Position numbers and translations under genes: made by a program
Notes under the pieces: model-generated
Told to the model about the DNA's origin: nothing
Seen by the model: the letters and a program-made list of their open reading frames with translations, nothing else
Database searches by the model: none
Shown: positions 42,103-51,584 of the stretch, in pieces
Layout of the letters: the number at the start of each line of letters is the position of its first letter
How positions within the stretch are numbered: the first letter of the stretch is position 1
NCBI GenBank assembly: GCA_025350865.1
Contig: JANXWZ010000072.1
Span: 1-62,171 of the forward strand
Source: Rhodanobacteraceae bacterium
Lineage (GTDB): Bacteria > Acidobacteriota > Terriglobia > Terriglobales > Acidobacteriaceae
DNA: 62,171 bases
Direction: 5' to 3'

Positions 42103-43134
42103 ATGACGAAGAAGCGTTTTTACATCCTGCTCGTAAGCCGCGACGAACAAGGCGCCATCAAAAAGGTGCCCGTTCCGCTGCATTATGCGTACATCTTTGC
42201 GGCCGTCGCAGTCATCGGGCTCTTCACCATCACCGGACTCGCGGGTTCCTACTCGCGCATGCTCATCAAAACCGCGCGCTTTAATCAGTTGCGGCAGGAT
42301 CACCAGACACTCCAACAGGATTACGCCCACCTGGAAAAGCAGGCGCACGAAAAAGATATTCAGGCCGCATCCCTCGGATCGCTCGCCAATGAAGTCTCAG
42401 CCATCTACGGCTTCACTGCCGGCAAGCTGAGCCAGCGCGGCAGAACCACTCTGCGCGATAAAAAAGACGGCAACGCCGAGGCCCCGCTTAAGAACGCCGC
42501 CGCCTACTCCACCGACACCTACTACAAGTCGGTCGACGCCTTCTACGCCCTACGTGACACGGCCATGGACGGCGACGCCACCCGCATGCTGACCGCCTCA
42601 TCCGGCAATCTGCCGATCCTCGGCCGTATGCCCAATCCGCTGATGCCCGGCCACGATCTCCCCGCGTTCATCGCCCCGGGTGACGAGGCAGCCTACACCC
42701 CGACCATCTGGCCTATTATCGGGTCCATCTCCTCCAGTTTCGGCGAGCGCGAAGACCCCGTCCTGGGCACAGGCGAAGGAGAGTTCCACGCCGGTATTGA
42801 CATCTCCGGCCCGCTTGGAACACCAATCCACGCAACCGCAGACGGCGTCATCGTCTCCGCCGGCCAGGAGAGCGGCTACGGACGGATGGTGCGTGTTGAC
42901 CACGGCCACGGCATCGAAACCTGCTACGGCCACATGAGCGGATTCGCCGTCACGGCCGGCCAATCCGTCGTTCGCGGCCAGGTCATCGGCTATGTCGGAC
43001 ACTCGGGGCGCACTACCGGCAACCACGTTCACTACGAGGTCCGCATCCGCAACACGCCGGTAAACCCGCACAAATACCTGCGCACCACCCTCGCCGACCT
43101 CGGCAAGCCTGCAGACTCCGCCCACGCCGACTAG
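42103..43134 (+). CDS. M23 family metallopeptidase (LytM-like)
   Basis: 343 aa from the ATG at 42103 (TTG at 42100 directly before it). A membrane anchor (YAYIFAAVAVIGLFTITGLAG) and a coiled coil (LRQDHQTLQQDYAHLEKQAHEKD) precede the C-terminal domain. There GEFHAGIDISGPLGTPIHATADGVI gives the HxxxD zinc ligands, followed by VRVDHGHGIETCYGHMSGF and the HxH in TGNHVHYEVRI. All catalytic residues are present. It should cleave peptidoglycan cross-links in the periplasm or activate an amidase. Confidence 0.92.
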   Translation: MTKKRFYILLVSRDEQGAIKKVPVPLHYAYIFAAVAVIGLFTITGLAGSYSRMLIKTARFNQLRQDHQTLQQDYAHLEKQAHEKDIQAASLGSLANEVSAIYGFTAGKLSQRGRTTLRDKKDGNAEAPLKNAAAYSTDTYYKSVDAFYALRDTAMDGDATRMLTASSGNLPILGRMPNPLMPGHDLPAFIAPGDEAAYTPTIWPIIGSISSSFGEREDPVLGTGEGEFHAGIDISGPLGTPIHATADGVIVSAGQESGYGRMVRVDHGHGIETCYGHMSGFAVTAGQSVVRGQVIGYVGHSGRTTGNHVHYEVRIRNTPVNPHKYLRTTLADLGKPADSAHAD

Positions 43135-43195
43135 GCTCCTTTCAGCCTCAACTTCGCTACTTGTCGCCCCACCGTCGCGCAGCTACCCTCAATGC

Positions 43196-43783
43196 ATGCG
43201 CCGATTCCTCCTCGTCCTCCTGCTCGTACTCCCCGCTGCCGCCCGCGCGCAGGTTCTTTCCGTCTACGGAACGTTCTCCCCCGCACACCTGTCGAACGTC
43301 GCCACCGGAGCCGTGTACACCACCACCGGCTTCAAGGAGGCCACGACGAGCTATCTCTCCTATGGCGTTGGCGGGGGCATTACGGCAAATTTCCTCCCCC
43401 TTGGCCCTGTCCGCTTCGGCTTTGATCTTCGCGGCTCCACGAAACCTGGCATCTCCGGCGCCGATTCGGCACTCTTCGGCATCAAGGTCTCCGTGCACCC
43501 TCCGGTCCTCCGCATCAAGCCGTACGGTCAGGTCTCCATCGGATACCTCGCCTCTCGCACCACCAATCTCTCGACACCGAGCGGCCAGACCAGCGGTGCC
43601 ATCGGCGGAATCTTTTCCAACCAGTACGCCATTTACGAGATCATGGGCGGCGTCGACTACCCGCTGATTGGTCCGTTGGACTTCCGAGTCATCGAGATCG
43701 GCGGTGGCAAGGGAATTCTGCAAGGGAACACCAACAACCCGACGTTTATCACTGTGAACACCGGGTTGGTCCTTCATTTCTAG
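43196..43783 (+). CDS. Outer membrane beta-barrel protein
   Basis: 195 aa. Signal peptide MRRFLLVLLLVLPAAARAQV. The rest alternates hydrophobic and polar residues with Gly/Tyr, as in an eight-strand barrel: VLSVYGTFSPAHLSNVATG, TSYLSYGVGGGITANFLPLGPVRFGFDLRG, IKPYGQVSIGYL, MGGVDYPLIGPLDFRVIEIGGG and a final strand TVNTGLVLHF ending in Phe, the outer membrane insertion signal. Function unknown. Confidence 0.75.
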   Translation: MRRFLLVLLLVLPAAARAQVLSVYGTFSPAHLSNVATGAVYTTTGFKEATTSYLSYGVGGGITANFLPLGPVRFGFDLRGSTKPGISGADSALFGIKVSVHPPVLRIKPYGQVSIGYLASRTTNLSTPSGQTSGAIGGIFSNQYAIYEIMGGVDYPLIGPLDFRVIEIGGGKGILQGNTNNPTFITVNTGLVLHF

Positions 43784-43861
43784 GCGCGTTCGCCAGGAGA
43801 CGCCACACGCATCAAGACGGCAGGGACGCTCCGCCCGAGATCGAATCTCACGGGGTTTCCA

Positions 43862-44362
43862 ATGAAAGCGCTTATATTCGCAGTCGTTTTGCTTGGCTGT
43901 TGCTTCACCTGCCCTGCCGCCTATGCCAACCCAATCATCTTCAACGTAACCAACGGCACGTTCAAGTCCGGCGGAACATTTTCGGGGACCTACACAATCG
44001 ACTCCGCTACCGACCAGGTCACGGGCGGGCAGTTTACCCTCGTTCTGGGTGGAATATCGCAGCTCTTTACGTTCAGCCATGGACCGTTCTTTGGCCAGGG
44101 TAGTACCGAGGGAATCTTCGTTGGCAACGGCATCTTTTACTTCGGGACCGACGCCAGTCGCACATCGCCGACGTTGTGCACCGGGGCCAACCAGCCCACC
44201 TGTTTTTACATCACCGAATACCAAACCGCCGACCTGTTGACCTTCGACGACGCGACCACCGCGACCATCACTCCAACTCCAGAACCGTCCAGCCTTCTTC
44301 TGCTCGGCACAGGAGCATTAGGCTTGGCCGCAATTGCACGACGCCGCTTGCGAGCGGCTTAG
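43862..44362 (+). CDS. PEP-CTERM sorting-domain protein
   Basis: 166 aa. Signal peptide (MKALIFAVVLLGCCFTCPAAYA), a beta-rich middle (GTFKSGGTFSGTYTIDSATDQVTGGQFTLVLG), and the C-terminal tag TPEPSSLLLLGTGALGLAAIARRRLRAA: a PEP box, a membrane helix and an Arg cluster. Exosortase removes such tags and helps export to the surface. No exosortase is in this window. Confidence 0.88.
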   Translation: MKALIFAVVLLGCCFTCPAAYANPIIFNVTNGTFKSGGTFSGTYTIDSATDQVTGGQFTLVLGGISQLFTFSHGPFFGQGSTEGIFVGNGIFYFGTDASRTSPTLCTGANQPTCFYITEYQTADLLTFDDATTATITPTPEPSSLLLLGTGALGLAAIARRRLRAA

Positions 44363-44425
44363 CGACTTTCATCCCACCACAATCATCCAACCCTCACCTG
44401 CGATAATCGGGATGAGGGCCTATCC

Positions 44426-45664
44426 ATGAAGCGCGTCCGCTATACCAAATTCACCGGCGACCTAAGCTCCTCCGTCGACCTGGACGACCTCATGCAGGCG
44501 CTCTCCGACTTCCTTCTGGATTCCGGGTTCCAGGACCCCCTCTCCCGCTTCCAATCGCTCGACGGCGACCAGACCCTCGACAACCTCCGCGAGGCGATCC
44601 GCCAGGCGCTCGATTCCGGCGACCTCTTCGACGAGGAGACCCAGGAAAAGTACGAAACGCTGGACGAGCAGCAGGTCGAAGAACTGATCGATCAGATCAT
44701 CCAGAAGATGCAGGAGCAGAACTTCATCAACGCAGAACAGCCAGCCGAAGGTCAGGGACAGGGCGAGACCGGCGAAGGGGAAAATGCTCGCTTTGAAGTG
44801 ACCGACAAGGGAATGGACTTTCTCGGCTACAAGGCCTTGCGCGAACTTCTCGGACCGCTCGGAAAGTCGTCGCTGGGCCGCCACGATACGCGCCACGAGG
44901 CTTCCGGCGTAGAGACCAACGGCTCATCAAAACCGTACGAGTTTGGCGACTCGCTGAACCTCGACATCACCGCCACGCTCTCCAACGTCTTCGCCCGCGA
45001 GGGCACCGACTTCAACCAGCACAACGGCAAGCTCAACCTCGAATACAGTGACCTGCAAGTCCAGCAGGCCGACTACCAGAGCTCCTGCGCGACGGTTGTT
45101 TTACTCGACTGCTCGCATTCGATGATCCTCTACGGCGAAGATCGCTTCACCCCCGCCAAACGCGTCGCCATGGCGCTAAGCCACCTGATCCGTACGCAAT
45201 ATCCCGGCGACACGATCGACCTCGTACTCTTCCACGACTCCGCCGAGCACATCCCGATCGGCCAACTCCCGCGCGTCAAGGTCGGTCCGCACTACACAAA
45301 CACTCGTGAAGGCCTGCGCGTCGCGCAGCGGATCCTCGCCCGCTCCAACAAGGACATGCGCCAGATCGTCATGATCACCGATGGCAAACCCTCCGCGCTC
45401 ACGCTCCCTGACGGCCGCATCTACAAGAACGCCTTTGGCCTCGATCCGCTCGTCATCGCCGAGACGCTTGAGGAGGTTTCCCGTTGCAAGCGCAGTAACA
45501 TCATGATCAACACGTTCATGCTCGCGCAGGACTTCCAGCTCGTCCAGTTCGTCCAGCAGGTCAGCAAGATGTGTCGCGGCAAAGCGTACTTCACCACCCC
45601 CGAAACGCTGGGCAGCTACCTGCTGATGGACTACATGTCCCGCCGCATGAAAACAGTCCACTAA
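44426..45664 (+). CDS. VWA domain protein
   Basis: 412 aa. The first 170 residues are acidic and helical ([34 protein letters not shown]). The von Willebrand A domain follows with a full MIDAS set: [18 protein letters not shown] (DxSxS), the later Thr near [15 protein letters not shown], and [12 protein letters not shown] for the Asp. Such proteins usually work with a MoxR-type AAA ATPase as a metallochaperone or assembly factor. None is encoded in the immediate neighbourhood. Confidence 0.87.
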   Translation: MKRVRYTKFTGDLSSSVDLDDLMQALSDFLLDSGFQDPLSRFQSLDGDQTLDNLREAIRQALDSGDLFDEETQEKYETLDEQQVEELIDQIIQKMQEQNFINAEQPAEGQGQGETGEGENARFEVTDKGMDFLGYKALRELLGPLGKSSLGRHDTRHEASGVETNGSSKPYEFGDSLNLDITATLSNVFAREGTDFNQHNGKLNLEYSDLQVQQADYQSSCATVVLLDCSHSMILYGEDRFTPAKRVAMALSHLIRTQYPGDTIDLVLFHDSAEHIPIGQLPRVKVGPHYTNTREGLRVAQRILARSNKDMRQIVMITDGKPSALTLPDGRIYKNAFGLDPLVIAETLEEVSRCKRSNIMINTFMLAQDFQLVQFVQQVSKMCRGKAYFTTPETLGSYLLMDYMSRRMKTVH

Positions 45665-45816
45665 AAACGCGAAGCGTCCAAGACCGTGCGAAGCACCGCC
45701 CGTCCGGCGTTAGGACGCCGTTGCCTCTGCCTCTGGAACTTACCACCCGCCACCCCCGTACATACCAATGCAACATCCGGGCGTCATACTGCTCGGAACC
45801 ATACGAGGACCGCACA

Positions 45817-46650
45817 ATGACACCGCAGGAACAGCAACTGCTTCAAGGCCTTACCGACCGCGTCAACCAGACCCGCCTCACCGACAAGGACCCCGAAGCC
45901 GAACAGTTCATCTTCCAGCAACTCGGCCGCAACATCGATTCCCTCTACATCCTCGCCCAAACCGTGCTCGTGCAGCAGTATGCGCTCGATAACGCGAAGA
46001 AGCAGCTCGATCAGGCGAAGCTCGATCTTGACCACGCCAACCAGGTCGCCCAGCAGGCCGCACAGCAACCCGTCAAGCACACCAGCTTCCTCGGCAGCCT
46101 GCTCGGCACCGACGAGCCGTCTCGCTCCACACCTCCGCCGCCGCCCGCTTACCAGCCCGTCCAGACTTACGCGCCGCCACCGCCGCAGTACGCGCAGCCG
46201 GTGCAGTATGCGCAGCCGGTTGCCTACGGGAGCCCCTATGGCGGCGGCTTCGGTGCCCCGTCCCAGGGAGGAGGCTTCCTCCGTTCCGCCATGACCACCG
46301 CAGCCGGTGTCGCGGCCGGTGCCATAGCCTTTGAAGGCATCGAATCGCTGATGCACGGCTTCGGCCAGCATGCCGGATACGGATCAGGCTTCGACGGCGG
46401 AATGGGCGGCGGACAACCGCGCGAGGAGATCATCAACAACTATTACGGCGATTCCAGCCCGCACGACAAGGGCGACCTTGCCGATCGCTTCGCCGCCGCC
46501 GGTGACTCCCCGTCTGAGGACATCGAAGATCGCCGCGGCTTTGCCGACACGGACTCCGGCGACTACGCCCAGTCCGACGACACCGATAACTTTGCCGACG
46601 ACTCCGGTAGCTCCGACGATGGCGGCAGCAACGACGATAGCGGCTTCTAA
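45817..46650 (+). CDS. DUF2076-type protein with Pro/Gln- and Gly-rich regions
   Basis: 277 aa from the ATG at 45817; an upstream in-frame extension overlaps the VWA gene and is unlikely. MTPQEQQLLQGLTDRVNQTRLTDKDPEAEQFIFQQLGRNIDSLYILAQTVLVQQYALDNAKKQLDQ is the DUF2076 coiled-coil. Then a Pro/Gln linker, GGGFLRSAMTTAAGVAAGAIAFEGIESLMHGFG (a possible membrane-active segment), REEIINNYYGD, and a very acidic Asp/Ser-rich tail. Function unknown, possibly a periplasmic ligand-binding protein. Confidence 0.8.
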   Translation: MTPQEQQLLQGLTDRVNQTRLTDKDPEAEQFIFQQLGRNIDSLYILAQTVLVQQYALDNAKKQLDQAKLDLDHANQVAQQAAQQPVKHTSFLGSLLGTDEPSRSTPPPPPAYQPVQTYAPPPPQYAQPVQYAQPVAYGSPYGGGFGAPSQGGGFLRSAMTTAAGVAAGAIAFEGIESLMHGFGQHAGYGSGFDGGMGGGQPREEIINNYYGDSSPHDKGDLADRFAAAGDSPSEDIEDRRGFADTDSGDYAQSDDTDNFADDSGSSDDGGSNDDSGF

Positions 46651-46671
46651 CCCAACGAAACCGTCAGGGTG

Positions 46672-46710
46672 CCCCATCTCAATCGTTGCCTGATCGCGAT
46701 TGAGGTGGGG
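46672..46710. repeat. CCCCATCTCAATCG hairpin repeat
   Basis: CCCCATCTCAATCG (46672-46685) pairs with CGATTGAGGTGGGG (46697-46710), one T-G pair. Same family as 37275-37309. Lies between converging genes and could end transcription. Confidence 0.75.
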
Positions 46711-46719
46711 TCTACTTAT

Positions 46720-48591
46720 TTACGCCTTCCAATAAACGGCGTACTTCTCATCCGAAATCCGATACAACGGCTTGGCATCCATCGTGCCGACCTTGAATTC
46801 CAACCCTGAACCAACCGCGACCGCGCCAGCCTTCGGAGCCTCCGCCGCAGGTCCGGCTCCCTTGGGGATAGTGTCATTCCCGATCTTCAACGGCCCATCC
46901 TTTGGCCCCTCGCCCAGAACCCCGGCCAGCACCAGCGGCCCATACATCTTCGCCTCAAGCGACGGATCACCAGGTAAGGGCGATGTCCACGCCGACATGG
47001 GCAGAGACACCTCCACCTTATCCCCGTCATGCCACGTCCGCGTCAACGCAAGATAGCTCCCCGCCTGCCCAAACGCCTCCAGCTTGCGCCCGTTCACCGC
47101 AACTGATCCGCCCTCCGACACCCAGCCCGGGATTCTGATTCGAACAGTACGCATCTGCGGCTCAGCCACCTTTACGATCAGCGTAGTTCCCTGCTCCGAG
47201 GGAAACGAAGTCTGCTGCCGCAAGCCGAACTTCTTCTCGCTCCATGTCAGTTCCGACGCAATGAACTGGTTCACCCAAACGCTCTCGCCGTCATGCGAAT
47301 AAATGCTGTCGTTGAACTTCGCGAACTCCTCCGCGCCGGTCCCCGTGCAGCACCAGAACGAACTCTCCGCCGACCCAAAGAACTTCCAATACCCCGCCGC
47401 TAGTGGCATAAAGTATTGCTTCAGCCCGTCCGGATTCTGCGTCCCCATCCTGCAGTTCCACAGGCTGCGCTCATACGCATCCATCCACTTGGCCTCGCCG
47501 CTCCAGGCGAACGTATGCCGCTCCAGCTTCATCAGGTTGTAGGCGACGCAACATTCCGCGTTCTCCAGGCTCAGCGAGCCCTTCAGATCGCCCGGCGCAG
47601 TCTTCCAGTGCTCCCCGTCGCTCATGTTGCCGATCGCATAGCAACGCTCGGTCAACACATCATCCAGAAAATACTCGGCAATCGTGCGGTACCGCTGCTC
47701 GCCCGTCAGCTCATACATCCGAGCCGCGCCGATCACCTTCGGCACATGCGTATTGGCATGCAAACCCTTCAGTTCGTCGCGACGCTGAGCCAGCGGATCA
47801 AGAAACATAGGCTGCTCAAACTTTCGCGCCGCGTCGAGATACCGCTGCTTCTGGGTCAGCCCATACAGATTCGCCAACACCTCATTCATTCCGCCATACT
47901 CGATCCGCAGCATCCGCTGCCGCGTATCATCGCTGACACCCTCAAAGTACGCCTGCACCCCGCCGGCGATTCCCTCGCACACCGTCAGCGCCTGCTCGTT
48001 GCCGGTGAAGACGTACATGTCCAGCAGCCCGGCCATGATCTTGTGCAGCGTATAGAACGGAGCCCAGACCTTCTTGCCATCCACCAGCCGCTGAAACAGC
48101 TCCGTTGGATACGCGCTCAAATACCCATTGCCGTTCGCCTTCTGGCACTTCGCCAGCTCCGCGACCATCAAGTCGCCGCTCTTACGCAGAACATCGTTGC
48201 CCGCGCTGGCGTAGGCAAAAGCCACCGCCGAGAGGTAGTGCCCGCCGTTGAAGTGGCCACGCAGCTCGCAGTCTGGCTTCTCCCATCCGCCATACGGCGT
48301 CGCCGTCGAAGCGATGCCGGCAGTCAGCCGAAACGAATGCAACAAACGATCCGTGGTCAGTGAATCCAAATACTTCTGATTGGTCTCTGCCGCAGTCGCC
48401 ACTTCGCCCGCCAGCAGACCCACCTGCTTCATGCCGAAGGGCATCACCGCACCAGTAATAAACTCCCTGGTACCCGCTAGCGGCACCACTGCACCCCGCG
48501 CGCCACGCCCCAGGATCGACCCAGCCGCAATCGCACCCGCACCAGTCAGTACATCGCGCCTGTTTAACAATTTCGTACCGTCCATAGTCAT
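46720..48591 (-). CDS. Glycoside hydrolase family 127-like protein (beta-L-arabinofuranosidase type)
   Basis: About 623 aa. Twin-arginine signal peptide (NRRDVLTGAGAIAAGSILGRGARG). The core (alpha/alpha)6 barrel has YGGWEKPDCELRGHFNGGHYLSAVAFAYAS, WAPFYTLHKIMAGLLDMY, GGMNEVLANLYGLT and GLHANTHVPKVIGAARMYELT. The FWCCTGTGAEEFAKFNDSIY segment carries the Cys/Glu pair that forms the zinc-thiolate nucleophile in GH127. The C-terminal beta domain includes VRIRIPGWVSEGGSVAVNG. It likely releases arabinose from plant or microbial glycans in the periplasm. Single gene. Confidence 0.88.
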   Translation of the reverse strand: MTMDGTKLLNRRDVLTGAGAIAAGSILGRGARGAVVPLAGTREFITGAVMPFGMKQVGLLAGEVATAAETNQKYLDSLTTDRLLHSFRLTAGIASTATPYGGWEKPDCELRGHFNGGHYLSAVAFAYASAGNDVLRKSGDLMVAELAKCQKANGNGYLSAYPTELFQRLVDGKKVWAPFYTLHKIMAGLLDMYVFTGNEQALTVCEGIAGGVQAYFEGVSDDTRQRMLRIEYGGMNEVLANLYGLTQKQRYLDAARKFEQPMFLDPLAQRRDELKGLHANTHVPKVIGAARMYELTGEQRYRTIAEYFLDDVLTERCYAIGNMSDGEHWKTAPGDLKGSLSLENAECCVAYNLMKLERHTFAWSGEAKWMDAYERSLWNCRMGTQNPDGLKQYFMPLAAGYWKFFGSAESSFWCCTGTGAEEFAKFNDSIYSHDGESVWVNQFIASELTWSEKKFGLRQQTSFPSEQGTTLIVKVAEPQMRTVRIRIPGWVSEGGSVAVNGRKLEAFGQAGSYLALTRTWHDGDKVEVSLPMSAWTSPLPGDPSLEAKMYGPLVLAGVLGEGPKDGPLKIGNDTIPKGAGPAAEAPKAGAVAVGSGLEFKVGTMDAKPLYRISDEKYAVYWKA

Positions 48592-48686
48592 ACCCCGTAC
48601 TTCCGTCCGCAACTCTGCGACGGCGTAAGTCTATCGCACCGCCCCGCATGCCGTTGAAAGTCCATCCGGGACCTGAAAGCAAAAGA

Positions 48687-48722
48687 AAGCCTGGAGCGCC
48701 GGTAACTTCGCGCTCCAGGCTT
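48687..48722 (-). terminator. Terminator of the catalase gene
   Basis: AAGCCTGGAGCG (48687-48698) pairs perfectly with CGCTCCAGGCTT (48711-48722); read on the minus strand it is followed by TCTTTTG. It is 25 bases after the katE stop. Confidence 0.9.
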
Positions 48723-48746
48723 CGTACCTGACTCTTATCGCTCTGA

Positions 48747-50855
48747 CTAGTAGACCGTCCTCACGTTTGGCTCGCGCGTCCACACACGCCCGTTGCCCGC
48801 CGCCTTCAGATAGGGAGCCAACTTGCTCCCAGACAGGACGCCTTCGTCTGCGACTACGCCCGCCGCATCCATTAGAGCCTGAGACTCAGAAGTCGCGCCG
48901 ATTACCTTAAGGTGGGCAAACGCATCGTGGACCCAAGCCACCGCCGCCGCCTCCGTGGACAACAGCGCGGCAGCATCCGCCGAGAGAGCGACATAGACTG
49001 AGTCAAACAGGACGGACGGCCCGCCCGCAAGCTGGAAGTCCGCCTCCAAAGCCGTGCCGTCCGCAGCCGTTGCACCGCCAATCTTCGGAGCCACAATCTT
49101 GACCTGCGCTCCCAATTTGGCAGCAGCGGTCTGCAGGGCGAGCACCACGGCGGCATCCGTTCCGTCGGCAACCAGGCACCCGATCACCTTCGTCGCCAAC
49201 CCCGGCTTCGCCTTCTTCTGCATGCTGAGAGCATCCGATGTCGCGAGCCCGGTCTTAGCAGCGACGGTCGTTGCCACCGGTTCGATCGGTCCCGTCATCC
49301 CAAGTCCATTGGCCACGCGCTGTGCAATGGATGGGTCAACGTTGGCCAACTGTCCGACCATCCGCGTGCGAATGGCCTTGGTCTCCACCTTGCTCAGCTC
49401 AAAAATGAACGCAGAGATGATGTGAGCCTGCTCCGACTCCGTCTGAGAGTTAAAGAACATCAGCGCCTGCGAAAAGTGGTCTGCAAATGACTCGGCACGA
49501 ATCCTGAGCTTGTTCCCTTCCATCGGTTCCTGGAAAGAACTGAACCCGTTCTGTGGGTCCTGCCGCGGCGAATCCGCCTCCAGAGAACTGGGGCTATAAG
49601 ACACACGACCCTTTTGCGGGACCATCGTCATGTGCCCGTCGCGCTGCATATTCATCCACGGACACTTCGGCGCGTTGACCGGAATCTGGTTGTAATTTGG
49701 TCCACCCAGCCTGCTCAGTTGCGTATCGACATAAGACAAGTTCCGCCCCTGCAGCAGCGGGTCGTTCGAAAAGTCGATACCCGGCACGACAGTCTTCGTG
49801 CAAAACGCCACCTGTTCGGTTTCAGCGAAATAGTTGTCGACGTTGCGGTCCAGCACCATGCGCCCGACAATCTTCAACGGCAAGATCTCTTCCGGAATCA
49901 GCTTTGTCGCGTCGAGAACGTCGAAGTCGAATTTGTTCGCAAAGTCCTCGTCAAAAAGCTGGAGCCCCAACTCCCACTCCGGGAAGTTGCCCTGCTCGAT
50001 TGCGGTCCAAAGGTCGCGGCGGTGGAAGTCCGGATCCGCGCCGTTGATCTTCAATGCCTCGTCCCAAATGACGCTGGCCGCACCCAGTTTTGGGCGCCAG
50101 TGGAACTTCACGAACGTGCTCTTGCCTTCTTCGTTCACCAGGCGGAAGGTGTGGACACCAAAACCCTCCATCAACCGGAATGAGCGAGGAATGGCTCGAT
50201 CGCTCATCACCCACATCAACATGTGGGTCGATTCCGGCATCAGCGACACGAAATCCCAAAACGTGTCGTGGGCAGAAGCGGCCTGCGGAAAGCCCCGGTC
50301 CGGCTCCTGTTTGACCGAGTGGATCAAGTCCGTGAACTTGATCGCGTCCTGGATGAAAAATACCGGGATGTTGTTGCCCACCAGATCCCAATTTCCCTCC
50401 GGTGTGTAGAACTTGACGGCAAAACCCCGCACGTCGCGAGCCAGATCGGCCGATCCCATATTTCCCGCGACCGTCGAAAATCGTACAAAGACCGGCGTCT
50501 TCTCGCCGACGCGATTGAATATCCCGGCCTTCGAAATTCCCTTGAGAGACTCCGTCAGCTCGAAGTATCCTTTGGCCCCATAGCCCCGCGCATGAACGAT
50601 CCGCTCCGGAATCCGCTCGTGATCGAAGTGCTGAGTCTTCTCCAGCAGGACGTGGTCCTCCAGCAACGTCGGTCCGTGCTGACCCGCCTTCAGGGAGTTT
50701 TCGTCGTCGGAGACCACCACGCCGTGCTGCGTCGTCATCGGCGGATGCGTCCCGCCGGCTACCTGGTGCAGTTCACCGCCCTGCCCAATCACTTGGGCAT
50801 CTTGTACCCCAGAACTACGCTGCGTGGAACTTACGACTGATTTACTCTTCGCCAT
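48747..50855 (-). CDS. katE: Large-subunit catalase HPII
   Basis: 702 aa, the large clade 2 size. Catalytic His in [16 protein letters not shown], the Asn in [43 protein letters not shown], and the proximal heme Tyr in [23 protein letters not shown]. The C-terminal 150 residues ([42 protein letters not shown]) are the class I amidotransferase-like domain found in this clade. It breaks down hydrogen peroxide. An AAGGGG ribosome site lies upstream. Monocistronic, with its own terminator. Confidence 0.95.
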   Translation of the reverse strand: MAKSKSVVSSTQRSSGVQDAQVIGQGGELHQVAGGTHPPMTTQHGVVVSDDENSLKAGQHGPTLLEDHVLLEKTQHFDHERIPERIVHARGYGAKGYFELTESLKGISKAGIFNRVGEKTPVFVRFSTVAGNMGSADLARDVRGFAVKFYTPEGNWDLVGNNIPVFFIQDAIKFTDLIHSVKQEPDRGFPQAASAHDTFWDFVSLMPESTHMLMWVMSDRAIPRSFRLMEGFGVHTFRLVNEEGKSTFVKFHWRPKLGAASVIWDEALKINGADPDFHRRDLWTAIEQGNFPEWELGLQLFDEDFANKFDFDVLDATKLIPEEILPLKIVGRMVLDRNVDNYFAETEQVAFCTKTVVPGIDFSNDPLLQGRNLSYVDTQLSRLGGPNYNQIPVNAPKCPWMNMQRDGHMTMVPQKGRVSYSPSSLEADSPRQDPQNGFSSFQEPMEGNKLRIRAESFADHFSQALMFFNSQTESEQAHIISAFIFELSKVETKAIRTRMVGQLANVDPSIAQRVANGLGMTGPIEPVATTVAAKTGLATSDALSMQKKAKPGLATKVIGCLVADGTDAAVVLALQTAAAKLGAQVKIVAPKIGGATAADGTALEADFQLAGGPSVLFDSVYVALSADAAALLSTEAAAVAWVHDAFAHLKVIGATSESQALMDAAGVVADEGVLSGSKLAPYLKAAGNGRVWTREPNVRTVY

Positions 50856-50930
50856 CGTTTTACCCCTTTTCGGTTCGATGGCGATTCGGATGCGGCTTAC
50901 GTCGCGAGCGTTGTGAATCTAGTCAATCAT

Positions 50931-51488
50931 TCACCGTTGGTCCTGGTGCCGCTTCCAGACAAGGTAAACCCCCCAGGCGGCGGCCGTGCAGTTATCCACA
51001 ATCGCCCCATCCAACAGCATCCGCTCGAACTCCGCCACGCTGTACCGATGCAGCGAAAGATCAGACTCCTCCGGATCGGGATCGGTCTCGCCCAGCGTCA
51101 ACCCCTCGGCCAGAAACAGATGGTGCTTCTGGTTCATCACGCCGTACGCGATCTGCAGATCAGCCAGGTGCGTCAGCTTTTCGGCTGAGATGCCTGTCTC
51201 TTCCTTCAACTCCCCGCGCGCCAGGTCCTCCGGAACGACCTCCGCCTCTTCCCACCCACCCTGCGGAAACTCCATGAACCGCCCACCGACGGTATAGCGA
51301 AACTGTTCGACGAGGTAGACGAACTCGCCCTCAGGCGTCGTCTCCAGCGGAATGATGATGCTGGCTGGGTCCTTATCGATCACGCCATAGATGCCGCGCT
51401 TGCCGTTGGACCGTTCGATGACATCTTCCCGCACACTCGTCCACGGGTTGCGATACACCTCGCGCGAACTGATCGTCTTGATCCCCAC
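50931..51488 (-). CDS. NUDIX hydrolase (ADP-ribose pyrophosphatase-like)
   Basis: 185 aa. The NUDIX box is GGWEEAEVVPEDLARGELKEETGI; the Arg of the usual REL is Gly here, but the metal-binding Glu residues remain. GVIDKDPASIIIPLETTPEGEFVYLVEQFRYTVGGRFMEFPQGG is typical of ADP-sugar pyrophosphatases. The substrate is uncertain. Confidence 0.85.
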   Translation of the reverse strand: MGIKTISSREVYRNPWTSVREDVIERSNGKRGIYGVIDKDPASIIIPLETTPEGEFVYLVEQFRYTVGGRFMEFPQGGWEEAEVVPEDLARGELKEETGISAEKLTHLADLQIAYGVMNQKHHLFLAEGLTLGETDPDPEESDLSLHRYSVAEFERMLLDGAIVDNCTAAAWGVYLVWKRHQDQR

Positions 51489-51499
51489 ACTACCTCCCT

Positions 51500-51563
51500 A
51501 AGGGCTCAGCGTTCAGGGCCCAGCCAGCGAAAGAATTTCCTGAACCCTGAACCCTGAGCCCTT
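51500..51563. repeat. Inverted repeat of CAGGGTTCAG units
   Basis: AAGGGCTCAG (51500-51509) pairs with CTGAGCCCTT (51554-51563), with TTCAGG/CCTGAA symmetry inside and short CCTGAACC and CCTGATCC direct repeats following to about 51585. It lies between two minus-strand genes. Confidence 0.65.
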
Positions 51564-51584
51564 ACCCCTGATCCCTGATCCCTG

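Noticed and set aside
43157..44224. 355-codon minus-strand frame over the barrel and PEP-CTERM genes
   Set aside because: Both plus-strand genes have signal peptides and terminal sorting signals; the antisense frame has none.
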